Shown here in pieces: positions 1 through 9,203 of a DNA stretch of 64,000 nucleotides (its first letter is position 1; each line of letters begins with the position of its first letter). Source of the stretch: Shewanella sp. NIFS-20-20 (lineage in GTDB: Bacteria > Pseudomonadota > Gammaproteobacteria > Enterobacterales > Shewanellaceae). A model generated the notes under the pieces. The model saw nothing but the letters and a program-made list of their open reading frames with translations, did no database searches and had not been told where the DNA came from. Where the stretch lies: assembly GCF_019209865.1 (NCBI RefSeq), contig NZ_JAHUTT010000010.1:1-64000 (forward strand), written 5' to 3'. The translations under genes and the position numbers were made by a program.

Positions 1-91
1 AATGCGAGACAGTTCAAGCTTGATGGGAAACGGGATAGGGCCTATCCACGTGCGTTAAAAATGAGTAAAAACAAGTATCCCATTAAGTCTA

Positions 92-124
92 AGAAAAATG
101 CCGTTCACACTAAGTGAACGGCAT
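92..124 (-). terminator. Rho-independent terminator of ychE
   Basis: Perfect 11-bp inverted repeat (98-108 with 114-124, 5-nt loop). On the minus strand it is followed by a run of T. It lies about 45 bp past the ychE stop codon and fits an intrinsic terminator for that gene. Confidence 0.8.
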
Positions 125-169
125 TACCCATTGGCGCGTTTTTTAGCTAAAGCGTGAAGCGGATTTTGG

Positions 170-802
170 TTAACCCACTAAGCTTGGGAACATGCCTTTA
201 AACCCGGCGGCAATCACTTCGATACCAATAGATAACATTAATAGCCCCATTAAACGGGTGATCACGTTAATCCCTGTTTTACCCAAAATACGGTAAATTA
301 CTGAGGCTAGGCTAAATAATAAAAAGCTCAATAATCCAAAAATGATCACAGTGACAAACATGCCGAGCATATTCACTAAGGTATTGTGTTCTGCCGCGAA
401 AACAATCACCGAACTAATCGCGCCGGGGCCTGCCATTAATGGCAGCGCCAATGGCACAACCGCCACCGATTCCATCGCCGATGATTCACGATCTTCTTCT
501 TTATTGCGTTTCACTTCGCCCAATTTGCCCTGCAACATCGACATGGCAATGATGGCAATCAATGTCCCCCCAGCAATACGGAAGGCTGACAAGCTAATAC
601 TGAACATATTTAATATATGTTGGCCGGCGACTATGGTGACTAACAAAATCACCACCACAGCAAAGTTGGCTGCTTTTGCCGTTGACTTACGGTCGGCATC
701 TGATTGGTGGCTGGTCAAGCTGACGAACACAGGCAACAAACCGACAGGATTAATGATGGCCACTAATCCAAGAAAAAACTTAACGTAAAGGGTGAAATCC
801 AC
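170..802 (-). CDS. ychE: YchE/MarC-family inner-membrane protein
   Basis: Predicted polytopic inner-membrane protein of 210 residues in the MarC (UPF0056) family. It has about six hydrophobic segments and family motifs such as INPVG near the N-terminus, FRIAGG in the middle and LALPLMAGPGAIS in the second half. The pattern matches E. coli YchE better than YhgN. Family members were once linked to multiple antibiotic resistance, but their transport substrate is not established. I chose the GTG at 802 because an AAAGGA Shine-Dalgarno lies 7 nt upstream and translation then begins just before the first membrane segment; an in-frame TTG at 841 has no such support. The gene is followed by its own terminator. 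Confidence 0.85.
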   Translation of the reverse strand: MDFTLYVKFFLGLVAIINPVGLLPVFVSLTSHQSDADRKSTAKAANFAVVVILLVTIVAGQHILNMFSISLSAFRIAGGTLIAIIAMSMLQGKLGEVKRNKEEDRESSAMESVAVVPLALPLMAGPGAISSVIVFAAEHNTLVNMLGMFVTVIIFGLLSFLLFSLASVIYRILGKTGINVITRLMGLLMLSIGIEVIAAGFKGMFPSLVG

Positions 803-931
803 GGGTGTATCCTTTGACGATAGAAGATCGTCAACTGGCAAGTACTAATAAGGCGGCTACTCTACATCAATGGAGTGATTGGCAAAATAGCCAGAAAAAG
901 CGGGAGTTCACACTTTATAAAAAATTCATCT

Positions 932-963
932 GTTCACCTTAGTCACCACCGACTAAGGTGAAC
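932..963. terminator. Perfect hairpin downstream of nrfA
   Basis: A 13-bp perfect inverted repeat with a 6-nt loop sits 9 nt past the nrfA stop. On the minus strand the T-rich stretch starts only about 6 nt after the stem, so it may be an imperfect intrinsic terminator or an mRNA 3'-end stabiliser. Confidence 0.6.
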
Positions 964-971
964 GCTTAATG

Positions 972-2360
972 TTATTTGCTGTCCATGGTTTGTTGATATT
1001 CTTGTTGCCAAAGCGGCACTATTTTTTTCAGAAACTCAGCCTTTTGTTGCTCCATTTGTTCCATATTCATCCCTAAGTAGGCCTGCGCTGAGGCTTTCGA
1101 GCTAAGGTCGGGTAATTCAACCACGGTCATCACCCCTTGCTGAGCGAGGATATGAGCGAGTTTAATCCGCGCATCGGCAGCCTTATTGATCGCCGTTCCT
1201 AAGATCCTTAAGGCCTCTTCGGGAGCATGAGCCGCCACCCCGTGCGAAGCAATGGCAAAATCCCAACGCCATTGACCATGTCGTATATCCTGCAATGCGG
1301 CTTGCATTTGCGCTTGGGTCGCGCCCGCTTTCCAAGCCGCTGCTGCTTCGAAATGGGCATGAACAAGTTGGCGCTCTGCTTCTAATTTTAACTGGTTAAC
1401 GCGTTGTTTCTTTTGCTCAATTTGCTCCATTAAGAAGGCTTTATCTTGACTGTGGCATTGCGCACAGGTCGCCTCAAATTGATCAAATGGATTACCGATA
1501 TTATGGCTAGTAAAGCGTTTCCCCTCGGCATTGGTGACTTTAGGCATATGGCAGTCGGTGCAAGTCACTCCGTTTTGACCATGAGTGCCAACTAAACTGG
1601 TCTCATAACCTGGGTGCTGGGCTTTTAACATCGGTGCTTTGGATAATTGATGCTGCCAATCGCTAAAAGCAATGCTGTCATAATAAGACTCGATTTGTTC
1701 AACACCGGTGCCCATGTCCCATGGAAATTTTACCCAATTGGGCTGTGCTGCGGTTTTTTCGAAGTAATATTCAACATGACACTGACCACACACCATATTT
1801 TGTTTTTGTTTACGACTCGCTTCATTAAAAGGGGTATTTAACGCAACAAATGCGCGTTCAGCAAAGGGTCTGGCGACCCTAAGTTTTGGCGAGCCCGGCA
1901 CATGACAATCGGCGCAGCCAATATTATTGACGATTTGAGGGCCGCCTTTGGCCCACTTGCCTGTAAAGTAATCGGCCTCACCCTCGCCTTCAATCAGGCG
2001 CGGCACGTCCGGACTTTTACAACTCCAACATGCCATCGGCATCGGCCCTTCATCGGCCGTCATAGGTGCGCCCGTGCGTAAGGTCTTTTGCACATCACTG
2101 ATGGCATACATATGGCCTCGAGGGGCATTATAATCTTTGGAAAAACCGTAGCCAGCCCATAGGATCACTAAGTTAGGATCGCCACCTAATGCATCAGTCA
2201 GGGTGTCACTTTCTTGGGTGGCTAACCAAGATTGGTATTGTTTCGGAAATTTCTTTTGATAATTGGCGTTGTCCGCCGGATTGGTGTCGGCTAGCACTAC
2301 CGCGCTGGCAAGCGTTAAACTCAATACTAGGCTACCGCTTAAATGCATTCGATCTAACAT
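972..2360 (-). CDS. nrfA: Ammonia-forming cytochrome c nitrite reductase NrfA
   Basis: Periplasmic pentaheme enzyme that reduces nitrite to ammonium with six electrons. Five heme sites are visible: the catalytic lysine-ligated CWSCK (about residues 111-115), then CADCH, CGQCH, CTDCH and CAQCH (last at about 299). A hydrophobic signal peptide ending near residue 24 sends it to the periplasm. Of three closely spaced N-terminal ATGs, the one at 2360 has AAGGG at a 6-nt spacing and is preferred over the one at 2366. No nrfB, nrfC, nrfD or nrfH is adjacent. In Shewanella the membrane quinol dehydrogenase CymA is known to feed NrfA, and I infer the same here. The length of 462 residues is normal for the family. 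Confidence 0.95.
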   Translation of the reverse strand: MLDRMHLSGSLVLSLTLASAVVLADTNPADNANYQKKFPKQYQSWLATQESDTLTDALGGDPNLVILWAGYGFSKDYNAPRGHMYAISDVQKTLRTGAPMTADEGPMPMACWSCKSPDVPRLIEGEGEADYFTGKWAKGGPQIVNNIGCADCHVPGSPKLRVARPFAERAFVALNTPFNEASRKQKQNMVCGQCHVEYYFEKTAAQPNWVKFPWDMGTGVEQIESYYDSIAFSDWQHQLSKAPMLKAQHPGYETSLVGTHGQNGVTCTDCHMPKVTNAEGKRFTSHNIGNPFDQFEATCAQCHSQDKAFLMEQIEQKKQRVNQLKLEAERQLVHAHFEAAAAWKAGATQAQMQAALQDIRHGQWRWDFAIASHGVAAHAPEEALRILGTAINKAADARIKLAHILAQQGVMTVVELPDLSSKASAQAYLGMNMEQMEQQKAEFLKKIVPLWQQEYQQTMDSK

Positions 2361-2430
2361 AATCATCCCTTGCTAAGATTATTCATGGCTGATAAAGCGT
2401 AGACAGAAATTAAGGGTTAGCCAAAGTGAC

Positions 2431-3348
2431 TTAGGCCTTAAAGCGATTTTTGCCATTTTGTTTCGCTTCATACATCAACTTATCGGCCTTATGGTAAATC
2501 GATTCAAAGTGCTTATCTTGCTCTTCCCATTCGCTAATCCCGACACTGACCGTAATGCCAATCTCAACTTTGTCACTGATCTGAATGCGGAACTTTCTCA
2601 GTTCTACCAGCAAACGTTTGATTAACTGGCTGGCTAATAACACGTTCGTGGTTGGCAGCAACAATCCAAACTCTTCGCCTCCGAGCAAAGCGACAACATC
2701 CTCTTGGCGCAATGAAGATTTAAGTAATTCGGCGATCACTATCAACACCTTGTCACCGGCGGTGTGGCCGTAGTTGTCATTGATTTTTTTGAAATTATCA
2801 ATATCAATCACACACAACACAAAGGAGGTGTTCTGCCGTTTAGCCCGAGCGCATTCCCGCTCAACTTCGCTCATGAAAAAGCGGCGATTGGCCAGCCCAG
2901 TCAAGGGATCGGTGATCGCCATGTGTTGTAAATCGAGCTGCCGATTCTGCATTTCAGTGACGTCAACGGCAAAACCTAGTAGCCCGATAATTTGATTTTT
3001 CTGATTGAAGATGGGTTTTTTAGTGACTAAAAAATGATGGGTCGTAGGATCATCTTTACTTTGCAGGCTTTCGAGTTGCTCAATGACCTCTCCCACTTCA
3101 AGCACCCTCTCGTCATGGGAAGACAAGGTCTTTAAACAGGAGGGGTGAAAAATATCTTCATCGCAAAAGTCTAACTGGCCATCGTTCGCTAATCCTAAGT
3201 ATTGGCGACCACGATGGTTAATAAACTTATAGCGGCGCGCTTTATCCTTAACATAAATAATCACTCCAGCATGATCCGCTATCAAAGTGAGTAAGGCTTC
3301 ATCGACACATAACTCTGTAAGTTCAGTGGCTAGTTTTATCACAGGCAT
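2431..3348 (-). CDS. PAS-GGDEF diguanylate cyclase
   Basis: Predicted soluble c-di-GMP synthase of 305 residues. An N-terminal PAS sensor domain spans about residues 15-135 and contains a DEDIF motif typical of the fold. The C-terminal GGDEF domain (about 140-305) carries an intact active-site GGEEF at 223-227. An RQED motif (214-217), five residues upstream, fits the inhibitory I-site that binds product, so the enzyme is probably active and feedback-controlled. There is no signal peptide or membrane segment, so it is cytoplasmic. The start has AAGGGA upstream. It lies 70 bp upstream of nrfA on the same strand with no terminator visible between them, so co-transcription is possible. The PAS ligand cannot be told from sequence. 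Confidence 0.9.
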   Translation of the reverse strand: MPVIKLATELTELCVDEALLTLIADHAGVIIYVKDKARRYKFINHRGRQYLGLANDGQLDFCDEDIFHPSCLKTLSSHDERVLEVGEVIEQLESLQSKDDPTTHHFLVTKKPIFNQKNQIIGLLGFAVDVTEMQNRQLDLQHMAITDPLTGLANRRFFMSEVERECARAKRQNTSFVLCVIDIDNFKKINDNYGHTAGDKVLIVIAELLKSSLRQEDVVALLGGEEFGLLLPTTNVLLASQLIKRLLVELRKFRIQISDKVEIGITVSVGISEWEEQDKHFESIYHKADKLMYEAKQNGKNRFKA

Positions 3349-3448
3349 TTATTCCCTTAGTGCTGTTAAACTGAGTATAGCCAATCGCCCCAGTTAAGCA
3401 TCTTTCGCCCCATAAACATCATGATGAACTGACTACCACTGTGGCTGG

Positions 3449-3979
3449 TTAGTCTTGATTTAGCAGTTTTTGATACCAGTGCGTGGTTAACCAGCGGTCG
3501 AACTTATAGGCGACTTGCTGTAATTCTCCTTTATAAACAAATCCCTGGGACAAATGTAAACTGATGCTGGCCTGATTATCACTATCGATAGCGGCTACCA
3601 TAGTACGCATTCCTGCGTGGGTTGCGCGGGTAATTAATTCGGATAACAAGTGTTTACCCACACCAATCCCTTGATGTTGTTTGCAAACATACAAGCTGTG
3701 TTCAACGGTAAAACGGTTAGCCGCGAAGGGGCGAAACTGACCATAGGAACCAAAGCCGGCCACATCATCTCCTCGCATTGCCACAATAATCGGCCAACCG
3801 TGCTGACGTTTTTGTTCAAACCATTGCTGCAAAAATGCCGGTTGCCGAGGCTCAATGTCGTACAAGGCGCTACTATTGAGAATGGCATCATTCATCAGGA
3901 CTAAAATGGCTTGGCCGTGCTGCTCTATTGTCGCCTCAACCAGGACGACTCGTTTATCGTTCACTATTGTTGGTCTCAT
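3449..3979 (-). CDS. GNAT N-acetyltransferase, phosphinothricin acetyltransferase-like
   Basis: Protein of 176 residues with a single GNAT fold. The acetyl-CoA pyrophosphate-binding loop is visible as QGIGVGKHLL in the second half, followed by a motif B region with NQASISLHLSQGF. The N-terminal NDAI and the arrangement around EPR/W resemble the phosphinothricin/methionine sulfoximine acetyltransferase branch (MnaT/YncA-like), whose members acetylate small amino-acid-like amines. The real substrate is unknown. The start lies 10 bp downstream of the S9 peptidase terminator, so the gene probably has its own promoter or depends on readthrough. Confidence 0.8.
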   Translation of the reverse strand: MRPTIVNDKRVVLVEATIEQHGQAILVLMNDAILNSSALYDIEPRQPAFLQQWFEQKRQHGWPIIVAMRGDDVAGFGSYGQFRPFAANRFTVEHSLYVCKQHQGIGVGKHLLSELITRATHAGMRTMVAAIDSDNQASISLHLSQGFVYKGELQQVAYKFDRWLTTHWYQKLLNQD

Positions 3980-3988
3980 TCCGTCATG

Positions 3989-4010
3989 AAAAAGGCCTGC
4001 GATGCAGGCC
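3989..4010 (-). terminator. Terminator of the S9 peptidase gene
   Basis: On the minus strand, a GC-rich 7-bp stem (GGCCTGC/GCAGGCC) with a 3-nt loop is followed by TTTTT. It starts 7 nt past the peptidase stop codon. Confidence 0.8.
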
Positions 4011-4016
4011 CATGGA

Positions 4017-6068
4017 TTATTTAGCTGTATAGGTGTCTAACCAACCCAGCACATTGTCGTACCATTGTTCGAGATTATCTGGGGTTAGGATCCAGTGGTT
4101 CTCTGTTGGATACATCAATAACTTAGATGGAATATTATTGCGCTGCATATAGGTGAATGCGGCTAACCCTTGGCCATAGGGCACTCTGAAGTCTTTTTCT
4201 CCATGGATCACCAGCATGGGCGTTTTCCAGTGCTCAACATAGTTAACAGGATTAAACTGTTCATACAAGGCTTTGTTGTCTTGGTATTGACCACCGAATT
4301 CAAATTCTGGGAACCATAATTCTTCGGTGACATAATACATAGAGCGCATATCAAATAGACCCGCATGGTTGACTAAACATTTAAAGCCATCTGGCCAGTT
4401 CCCTTGGAACCAGTTCATCATGTAGCCACCATAACTGCCGCCCAAGGCACAGGCATTATTTTTGTCTAACCAAGGCTGTTGTGTCGCCACGGCATCTAGC
4501 CCTTTTTGTAAATCCTCGAGTGGCTTCCCTCCCCAATCTTGGGTGATAGAGTCAGTAAATGCTTGGCCATAGCCGGTTGACCCATGGAAATCGACCATCA
4601 CCACGCCATAGCCAGCGCCAGCCCACAACTGAGGATTCCAGCGATGGCTAAAATTGTTACCAAATGAGCCTTGAGGTCCACCGTGAACTAAATAAGCAAT
4701 GGGGTATTGCTTACCCTTCTCATAATTAGCAGGCTTTAACCAATAGCCATACACGGTTTCATTGTTCCAGCCTTTAAAGCTAAATTGGTCAAACTCACCA
4801 AACTGAATGTTGGCCAAGCGATCTTTATTGGTTTGGGTGAGACGAGTGACCTTGTTGTCAGCTAGATCTAAGCGGTAAATATCACCTGGCTCGATTAAAC
4901 TCTTACGGCTAAAAAATAAGGCGTCAGGTGTCACGGCGATCACCGAGTTACTGCCATCGTTATACAGCCGCTTAACGTCACCAAATTGCGTGTTAACTTC
5001 AAACAGACTCACTTGACCGAGATCTTGCGCACTAACATACAAGGTTTTGCCGTCGGCTGAAAACTGCAGTGAATGTGGGCTTCTATCCCACAGCGGTGCA
5101 ACTTCTTTTTCTTGTCCGGTGACAGTATCCCGCAACATAATGGCGTAGCGATCGGCCTCAAAGCCTGGGCGCGCCATGGCTAAATATGCCAAGTAACGGC
5201 CGTCAGCCGAATAGGTAGCATGTGCATCCCAAGCGAGGTTGTTCGCGGTGAGGTTCGTGGCTTCTCCTCCCGTCACTGGCACCTGCCATAAGTCATAATT
5301 CGTCGTCCATGCCTGATCGGCAGACGGGGCTTTGGCGGTATAGACTAAGGTTTTACCGTCAGGGCTAAACGTCACCTCTTCCATGCCAGAAAAAGGCTTA
5401 GGCGGTGTTTCAGTATCGAGCCCAGCGGTCACATCGACAGGCTTTCCTAACCCCTTCGCAGTTATTGGCGCCACAAACAAATGATTACGAGCATGATCGT
5501 GCCAAGTGTCCCAATGACGCACCATGAGCTGATCATACTCACGGCCAGCATTGGGCGTTTTCGCCTGCTCAGCAAATTTTTCCTCAGAGCAGACTAAGGT
5601 GTCACACTCAGGAAAAACCCGCAGTTGCATTGCGACTTGTTGGCCCGCATTATCTAAGCGGTAGCCGTCAATGTTTAATGGCAAATCAGAGATGGCTCTA
5701 GCTTCACCGCCATTTAGCGACAGGTTAAACAGCTGAGTGGTGCCATTACGGTTGGCCAGAAAATATATGGATTGATTATCAGGGGCAAACGTCACGGAAT
5801 GCTCGGTCCCTTTGACCGCAGTCAACTGCTGCGGACTCGCCTCTGGCTTAGCTAAATTAACCAAATATAATTCTGATTCACGCTGTCCTTGGTCATCCAT
5901 GACATTTAAGCCATAAACCAAGGTTTGACCATCAGAAGAGACGGCGGCTGAGTGTTGTTTATTTAACTTAACGAGATCTTGCACCGTGAACGGGCTCGGC
6001 TGGGCGCCATAAGCAACTTGTGAGGCACCAACTAAAGCCAATGCCATGAATAATTTAGACTTTTTCAT
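4017..6068 (-). CDS. Secreted S9-family (prolyl oligopeptidase type) peptidase
   Basis: Serine peptidase of 683 residues with a cleavable signal peptide (MKKSKLF..., hydrophobic core, cleavage after about VAYGA), so probably periplasmic. Residues about 30-420 form a WD40-like beta-propeller: repeated SxDG and FSPDGKTL elements are visible. The C-terminal alpha/beta hydrolase domain holds the nucleophile in GGSYGGYMMNW, the acid in GEKDFRVPYG and the histidine in TENHW. Family members cleave short peptides, often as dipeptidyl or acylaminoacyl peptidases; the exact specificity is not decided here. The gene sits between a GNAT gene and fumarase, as in Shewanella genomes I recall. Confidence 0.9.
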   Translation of the reverse strand: MKKSKLFMALALVGASQVAYGAQPSPFTVQDLVKLNKQHSAAVSSDGQTLVYGLNVMDDQGQRESELYLVNLAKPEASPQQLTAVKGTEHSVTFAPDNQSIYFLANRNGTTQLFNLSLNGGEARAISDLPLNIDGYRLDNAGQQVAMQLRVFPECDTLVCSEEKFAEQAKTPNAGREYDQLMVRHWDTWHDHARNHLFVAPITAKGLGKPVDVTAGLDTETPPKPFSGMEEVTFSPDGKTLVYTAKAPSADQAWTTNYDLWQVPVTGGEATNLTANNLAWDAHATYSADGRYLAYLAMARPGFEADRYAIMLRDTVTGQEKEVAPLWDRSPHSLQFSADGKTLYVSAQDLGQVSLFEVNTQFGDVKRLYNDGSNSVIAVTPDALFFSRKSLIEPGDIYRLDLADNKVTRLTQTNKDRLANIQFGEFDQFSFKGWNNETVYGYWLKPANYEKGKQYPIAYLVHGGPQGSFGNNFSHRWNPQLWAGAGYGVVMVDFHGSTGYGQAFTDSITQDWGGKPLEDLQKGLDAVATQQPWLDKNNACALGGSYGGYMMNWFQGNWPDGFKCLVNHAGLFDMRSMYYVTEELWFPEFEFGGQYQDNKALYEQFNPVNYVEHWKTPMLVIHGEKDFRVPYGQGLAAFTYMQRNNIPSKLLMYPTENHWILTPDNLEQWYDNVLGWLDTYTAK

Positions 6069-6105
6069 CTTTTACTTCTTATTTTTAGTGATAGATTAAT
6101 GAATA

Positions 6106-6136
6106 CCCCCATGATGAAGTCAATGCACCATGGGGG
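6106..6136. other. Hairpin between fumarase and S9 peptidase genes
   Basis: An 8-bp perfect inverted repeat (CCCCCATG/CATGGGGG) separated by 15 nt lies just past the fumarase stop. It has no T-run, so it may be a weak terminator, an mRNA stabiliser or an operator for the downstream peptidase gene. Confidence 0.4.
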
Positions 6137-6142
6137 AGCACG

Positions 6143-7660
6143 TTATTTATTCGTGCTAGGTAAGGTTATTTTCCACATCGCCGGGCCAGTCTCATGGGCA
6201 TTGACACCCAATGAATCCACCGCCACGGTCACTGGCATATCTTTGACATCAAACTCATAGATGGCTTCCATACCTAAATCTTCAAACGCCACCACGCGTG
6301 CATGCTTAATGGCTTTAGAGACTAAATAGGCAGCGCCGCCGACGGCCATTAAGTACACCGCCTTATGCGCCTTAATGGATGCCACGGTAGCAGCACCACG
6401 TTCGGCCTTACCAATCATGCCCATAAGACCGGTTTTATCTAACATCAAATCGGTGAACTTATCCATACGCGTAGCTGTAGTTGGGCCAGCAGGCCCCACG
6501 ACTTCGTCTCTCACCGGATCGACAGGGCCGACGTAATAAATAAATTTCCCTTTGAAATCGACACCATCAGGCAGCGGTTGGCCCGCTTCAATTAAACTTT
6601 GGATCCGTTTGTGAGCCGCGTCGCGGCCGGTCAGCATTTTGCCGCTGAGCAATAAGGTTTCACCGCTACGCCATTGTTCAACATCGGCTTGACTGAGATT
6701 ATCTAAATTGACGCGACGGACGCTTTCGCCCACTTCCCAGGTGATTTCTGGCCAGTCGGACAATGAAGGCGGGGTTAAGTGCGCTGGCCCACTGCCATCT
6801 AAATGAAAATGCACGTGGCGAGTCGCGGCACAATTAGGGATCATCACCACTGGCTTGGATGCCGCGTGAGTGGGGGCTGATTTAATTTTGACATCCAGCA
6901 CTGTGGTTAAGCCGCCAAGTCCTTGAGCACCGATGCCTAAGTTATTAGCACGCTCAAAAATATCTAAACGCAGCTTCTCTTCGCTAGTGACGGCGCCCCG
7001 AGCTTTTAATTCATGGATATCGACACTTTCCATCAAGGCTTCTTTGGCTAGTACCGCCGCCTTTTCAGCGGTGCCACCAATGCCTATGCCCAACATTCCC
7101 GGCGGACACCAACCAGCGCCCATGGTAGGCAAGGTCTGTTCAACCCAAGCGGCAATATCATCGGATGGGTTCAGCATCGCCATTTTAGCTTTATTTTCGC
7201 TGCCACCGCCTTTAGCGGCAATCATGACTTCAATTTGATTTCCAAGCACTGACTCCACATGCACCACCGAGGGGGTATTGTCTTTGGTGTTGACTCGAGC
7301 ACCGGCCGGATCGGCCACAATCGAAGCTCGCAACGGATTATCGACATTGTTATAAGCGCGGCGCACGCCTTCATCGACCATTTGTTGCAGGGTCATATCC
7401 GTGTGATCAAAGCGAACGTCCATACCGATTTTGATAAAGGTAGTCACAATACCTGTGTCCTGACACAAGGGGCGCTTGCCTTCTGCCGACATCCGCGAGT
7501 TAATTAAAATCTGTGCCATGGCATCTTTCGCCGCCGTGCTTTGTTCACGCTCATAAGCGTCATTCATGGCATCTATAAAATCTTTGGGATGGTAATAAGA
7601 AATGTATTGCAAGGCATCAGCGATGCTTTCGATAAAGTCCGCTTGTTTAATTTGGGTCAT
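6143..7660 (-). CDS. fumB: Fumarate hydratase class I (iron-sulfur)
   Basis: Cytoplasmic [4Fe-4S] hydratase interconverting fumarate and (S)-malate in the TCA cycle and in the reductive branch used under anaerobic conditions. The 505 residues cover both family domains: the N-terminal alpha domain with cluster-ligand candidates Cys66 (LCQDTG), Cys185 (WCPPGM) and Cys277 (PNCAAT), and the C-terminal beta domain with GPTTATRMD and GKAERG. The length matches fused FumA/FumB enzymes. The start has GGAG 8 nt upstream. The gene is divergent from pabB with a 120-bp shared upstream region. FumA and FumB are too alike to separate by eye; the symbol follows Shewanella usage. Confidence 0.93.
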   Translation of the reverse strand: MTQIKQADFIESIADALQYISYYHPKDFIDAMNDAYEREQSTAAKDAMAQILINSRMSAEGKRPLCQDTGIVTTFIKIGMDVRFDHTDMTLQQMVDEGVRRAYNNVDNPLRASIVADPAGARVNTKDNTPSVVHVESVLGNQIEVMIAAKGGGSENKAKMAMLNPSDDIAAWVEQTLPTMGAGWCPPGMLGIGIGGTAEKAAVLAKEALMESVDIHELKARGAVTSEEKLRLDIFERANNLGIGAQGLGGLTTVLDVKIKSAPTHAASKPVVMIPNCAATRHVHFHLDGSGPAHLTPPSLSDWPEITWEVGESVRRVNLDNLSQADVEQWRSGETLLLSGKMLTGRDAAHKRIQSLIEAGQPLPDGVDFKGKFIYYVGPVDPVRDEVVGPAGPTTATRMDKFTDLMLDKTGLMGMIGKAERGAATVASIKAHKAVYLMAVGGAAYLVSKAIKHARVVAFEDLGMEAIYEFDVKDMPVTVAVDSLGVNAHETGPAMWKITLPSTNK

Positions 7661-7780
7661 CTGTGCGCTCCATCTATCGTCAACCAGTTGCCGGTTAACT
7701 GTGTCATTATAATTATTCCTAGGCTTATAATACCCTCAGATACGTTTCACGACTAGATCACAATATAGAGAAGGTGTTAC

Positions 7781-9181
7781 ATGTTTGCTAACCGTCAGGT
7801 GTCGCTGGCAACATTGGCGTTAGACTGGCCATGGACGACGACTGAAATATTTTCACGCCTAAGTCATCAGCCATGGGCCATGTTATTAGACAGCGCACAC
7901 GCATCTCATGTAGATGCCCGTTTTGACATCCTATGTTTCGCGCCCATCGCCACATTACAATGTCGCGCCAATGGTTGTTTTTTGAGTGAAAATAATTCAT
8001 CGCAATTAGAATTTATCGACAAGGATCCTTTTGATGCCTTAGCTCAAGTGCAGGCACGTTATTTTCCAAATCCGCAGCCTTCTGCATTACCTTTTAGCGG
8101 CGGCCTGATGGGTTATCTCAGTTACGACTTAGGCCGGGAGGTGGAATCGATTCCAGCCACGGCATCTGCTGATATTTCGCTACCGACCTTGGCGATGGGC
8201 GTCTATGATTTTGCCTTGGTGTATGATTACCACCACCAAACTTGGCAATTAATACACTGCCAAGGTCAACAGGCGCTTGAACATTGCTACCAGCAACTCT
8301 TAGCCATGATGGCAACTGAGCCTGCGCCCTTACCCGACTTTGGCCTAACCCAAGACTGGCAGTCACAAATTAGCCAAGCGGACTATCACGATAAATTTGA
8401 ACAAATTCAAGCTTATCTGCACAGTGGTGATTGTTATCAAATCAATTTAACTCAACGCTTTAGTGCCAGTTATCACGGAGACGAATGGCAAGCCTATCAA
8501 GCCTTGAGAGCAGCTAATAGTGCGCCATTTTCGGCCTTTATTCGCTTGCCAGAGCAAGCCATTCTGTCGATATCGCCTGAGCGATTTATTAGTTTAAATC
8601 AAGGCAACATCCAAACTAAACCCATTAAAGGGACGCTACCGAGACACGCCGATCCACACCAAGATCAAGCCAATGCCATGCGTTTAGCGGCGTCGGAGAA
8701 AGATCGGGCTGAAAACTTGATGATTGTCGATTTACTGCGCAACGATATTGGCAAAGTGGCGAGTGCTGGTAGTGTAAATGTGCCTAAACTGTTTGATATC
8801 GAAAGTTTTCCTGCAGTACATCACCTTGTTAGTACCGTCTGTGCCCGCCTTGATGATCGCTATCAGGCTGCCGATTTATTAAAGGCATGTTTTCCGGGAG
8901 GCTCGATTACTGGGGCGCCAAAAATCCGCGCCATGGAGATCATTGAGCAATTAGAACCGTCGCGGCGGGCGATTTATTGTGGTTCCATTGGCTACATTAG
9001 CCAAGATAATCAGATGGACACTAACATTTGTATTCGCACCCTACTCGCCGAAGATCAACGCCTCTATTGCTGGGCGGGTGGCGGTATAGTGGCAGACTCC
9101 ACGGCCGCCAGTGAATACCAAGAAAGCTTTGATAAACTAAGCAAAATCCTCCCCGTGCTGAGTCAATTGAACGCGACATAG
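7781..9181 (+). CDS. pabB: Aminodeoxychorismate synthase component I PabB
   Basis: Chorismate-utilising enzyme that makes 4-amino-4-deoxychorismate for p-aminobenzoate and folate synthesis, using ammonia from the glutaminase PabA. The C-terminal chorismate-binding domain (about 190-455) shows PIKGTLPR with the active-site lysine of the PabB branch, the AENLMIVDLLRND motif, FPGGSITGAPK and AGGGIVADS. The N-terminal half is the weaker Anth_synt_I_N domain. PIKGT distinguishes it from anthranilate synthase TrpE, which has a different signature there. The start has AAGGTG 5 nt upstream. nudL follows after 22 bp, so the two are likely co-transcribed. Confidence 0.93.
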   Translation: MFANRQVSLATLALDWPWTTTEIFSRLSHQPWAMLLDSAHASHVDARFDILCFAPIATLQCRANGCFLSENNSSQLEFIDKDPFDALAQVQARYFPNPQPSALPFSGGLMGYLSYDLGREVESIPATASADISLPTLAMGVYDFALVYDYHHQTWQLIHCQGQQALEHCYQQLLAMMATEPAPLPDFGLTQDWQSQISQADYHDKFEQIQAYLHSGDCYQINLTQRFSASYHGDEWQAYQALRAANSAPFSAFIRLPEQAILSISPERFISLNQGNIQTKPIKGTLPRHADPHQDQANAMRLAASEKDRAENLMIVDLLRNDIGKVASAGSVNVPKLFDIESFPAVHHLVSTVCARLDDRYQAADLLKACFPGGSITGAPKIRAMEIIEQLEPSRRAIYCGSIGYISQDNQMDTNICIRTLLAEDQRLYCWAGGGIVADSTAASEYQESFDKLSKILPVLSQLNAT

Positions 9182-9203
9182 CCTCATAAATTTAGGACAA
9201 TTC

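Noticed and set aside
1-97. GGATAGG/CCTATCC palindrome at the left edge
   Set aside because: Too little sequence is visible to assign it to a gene or site.
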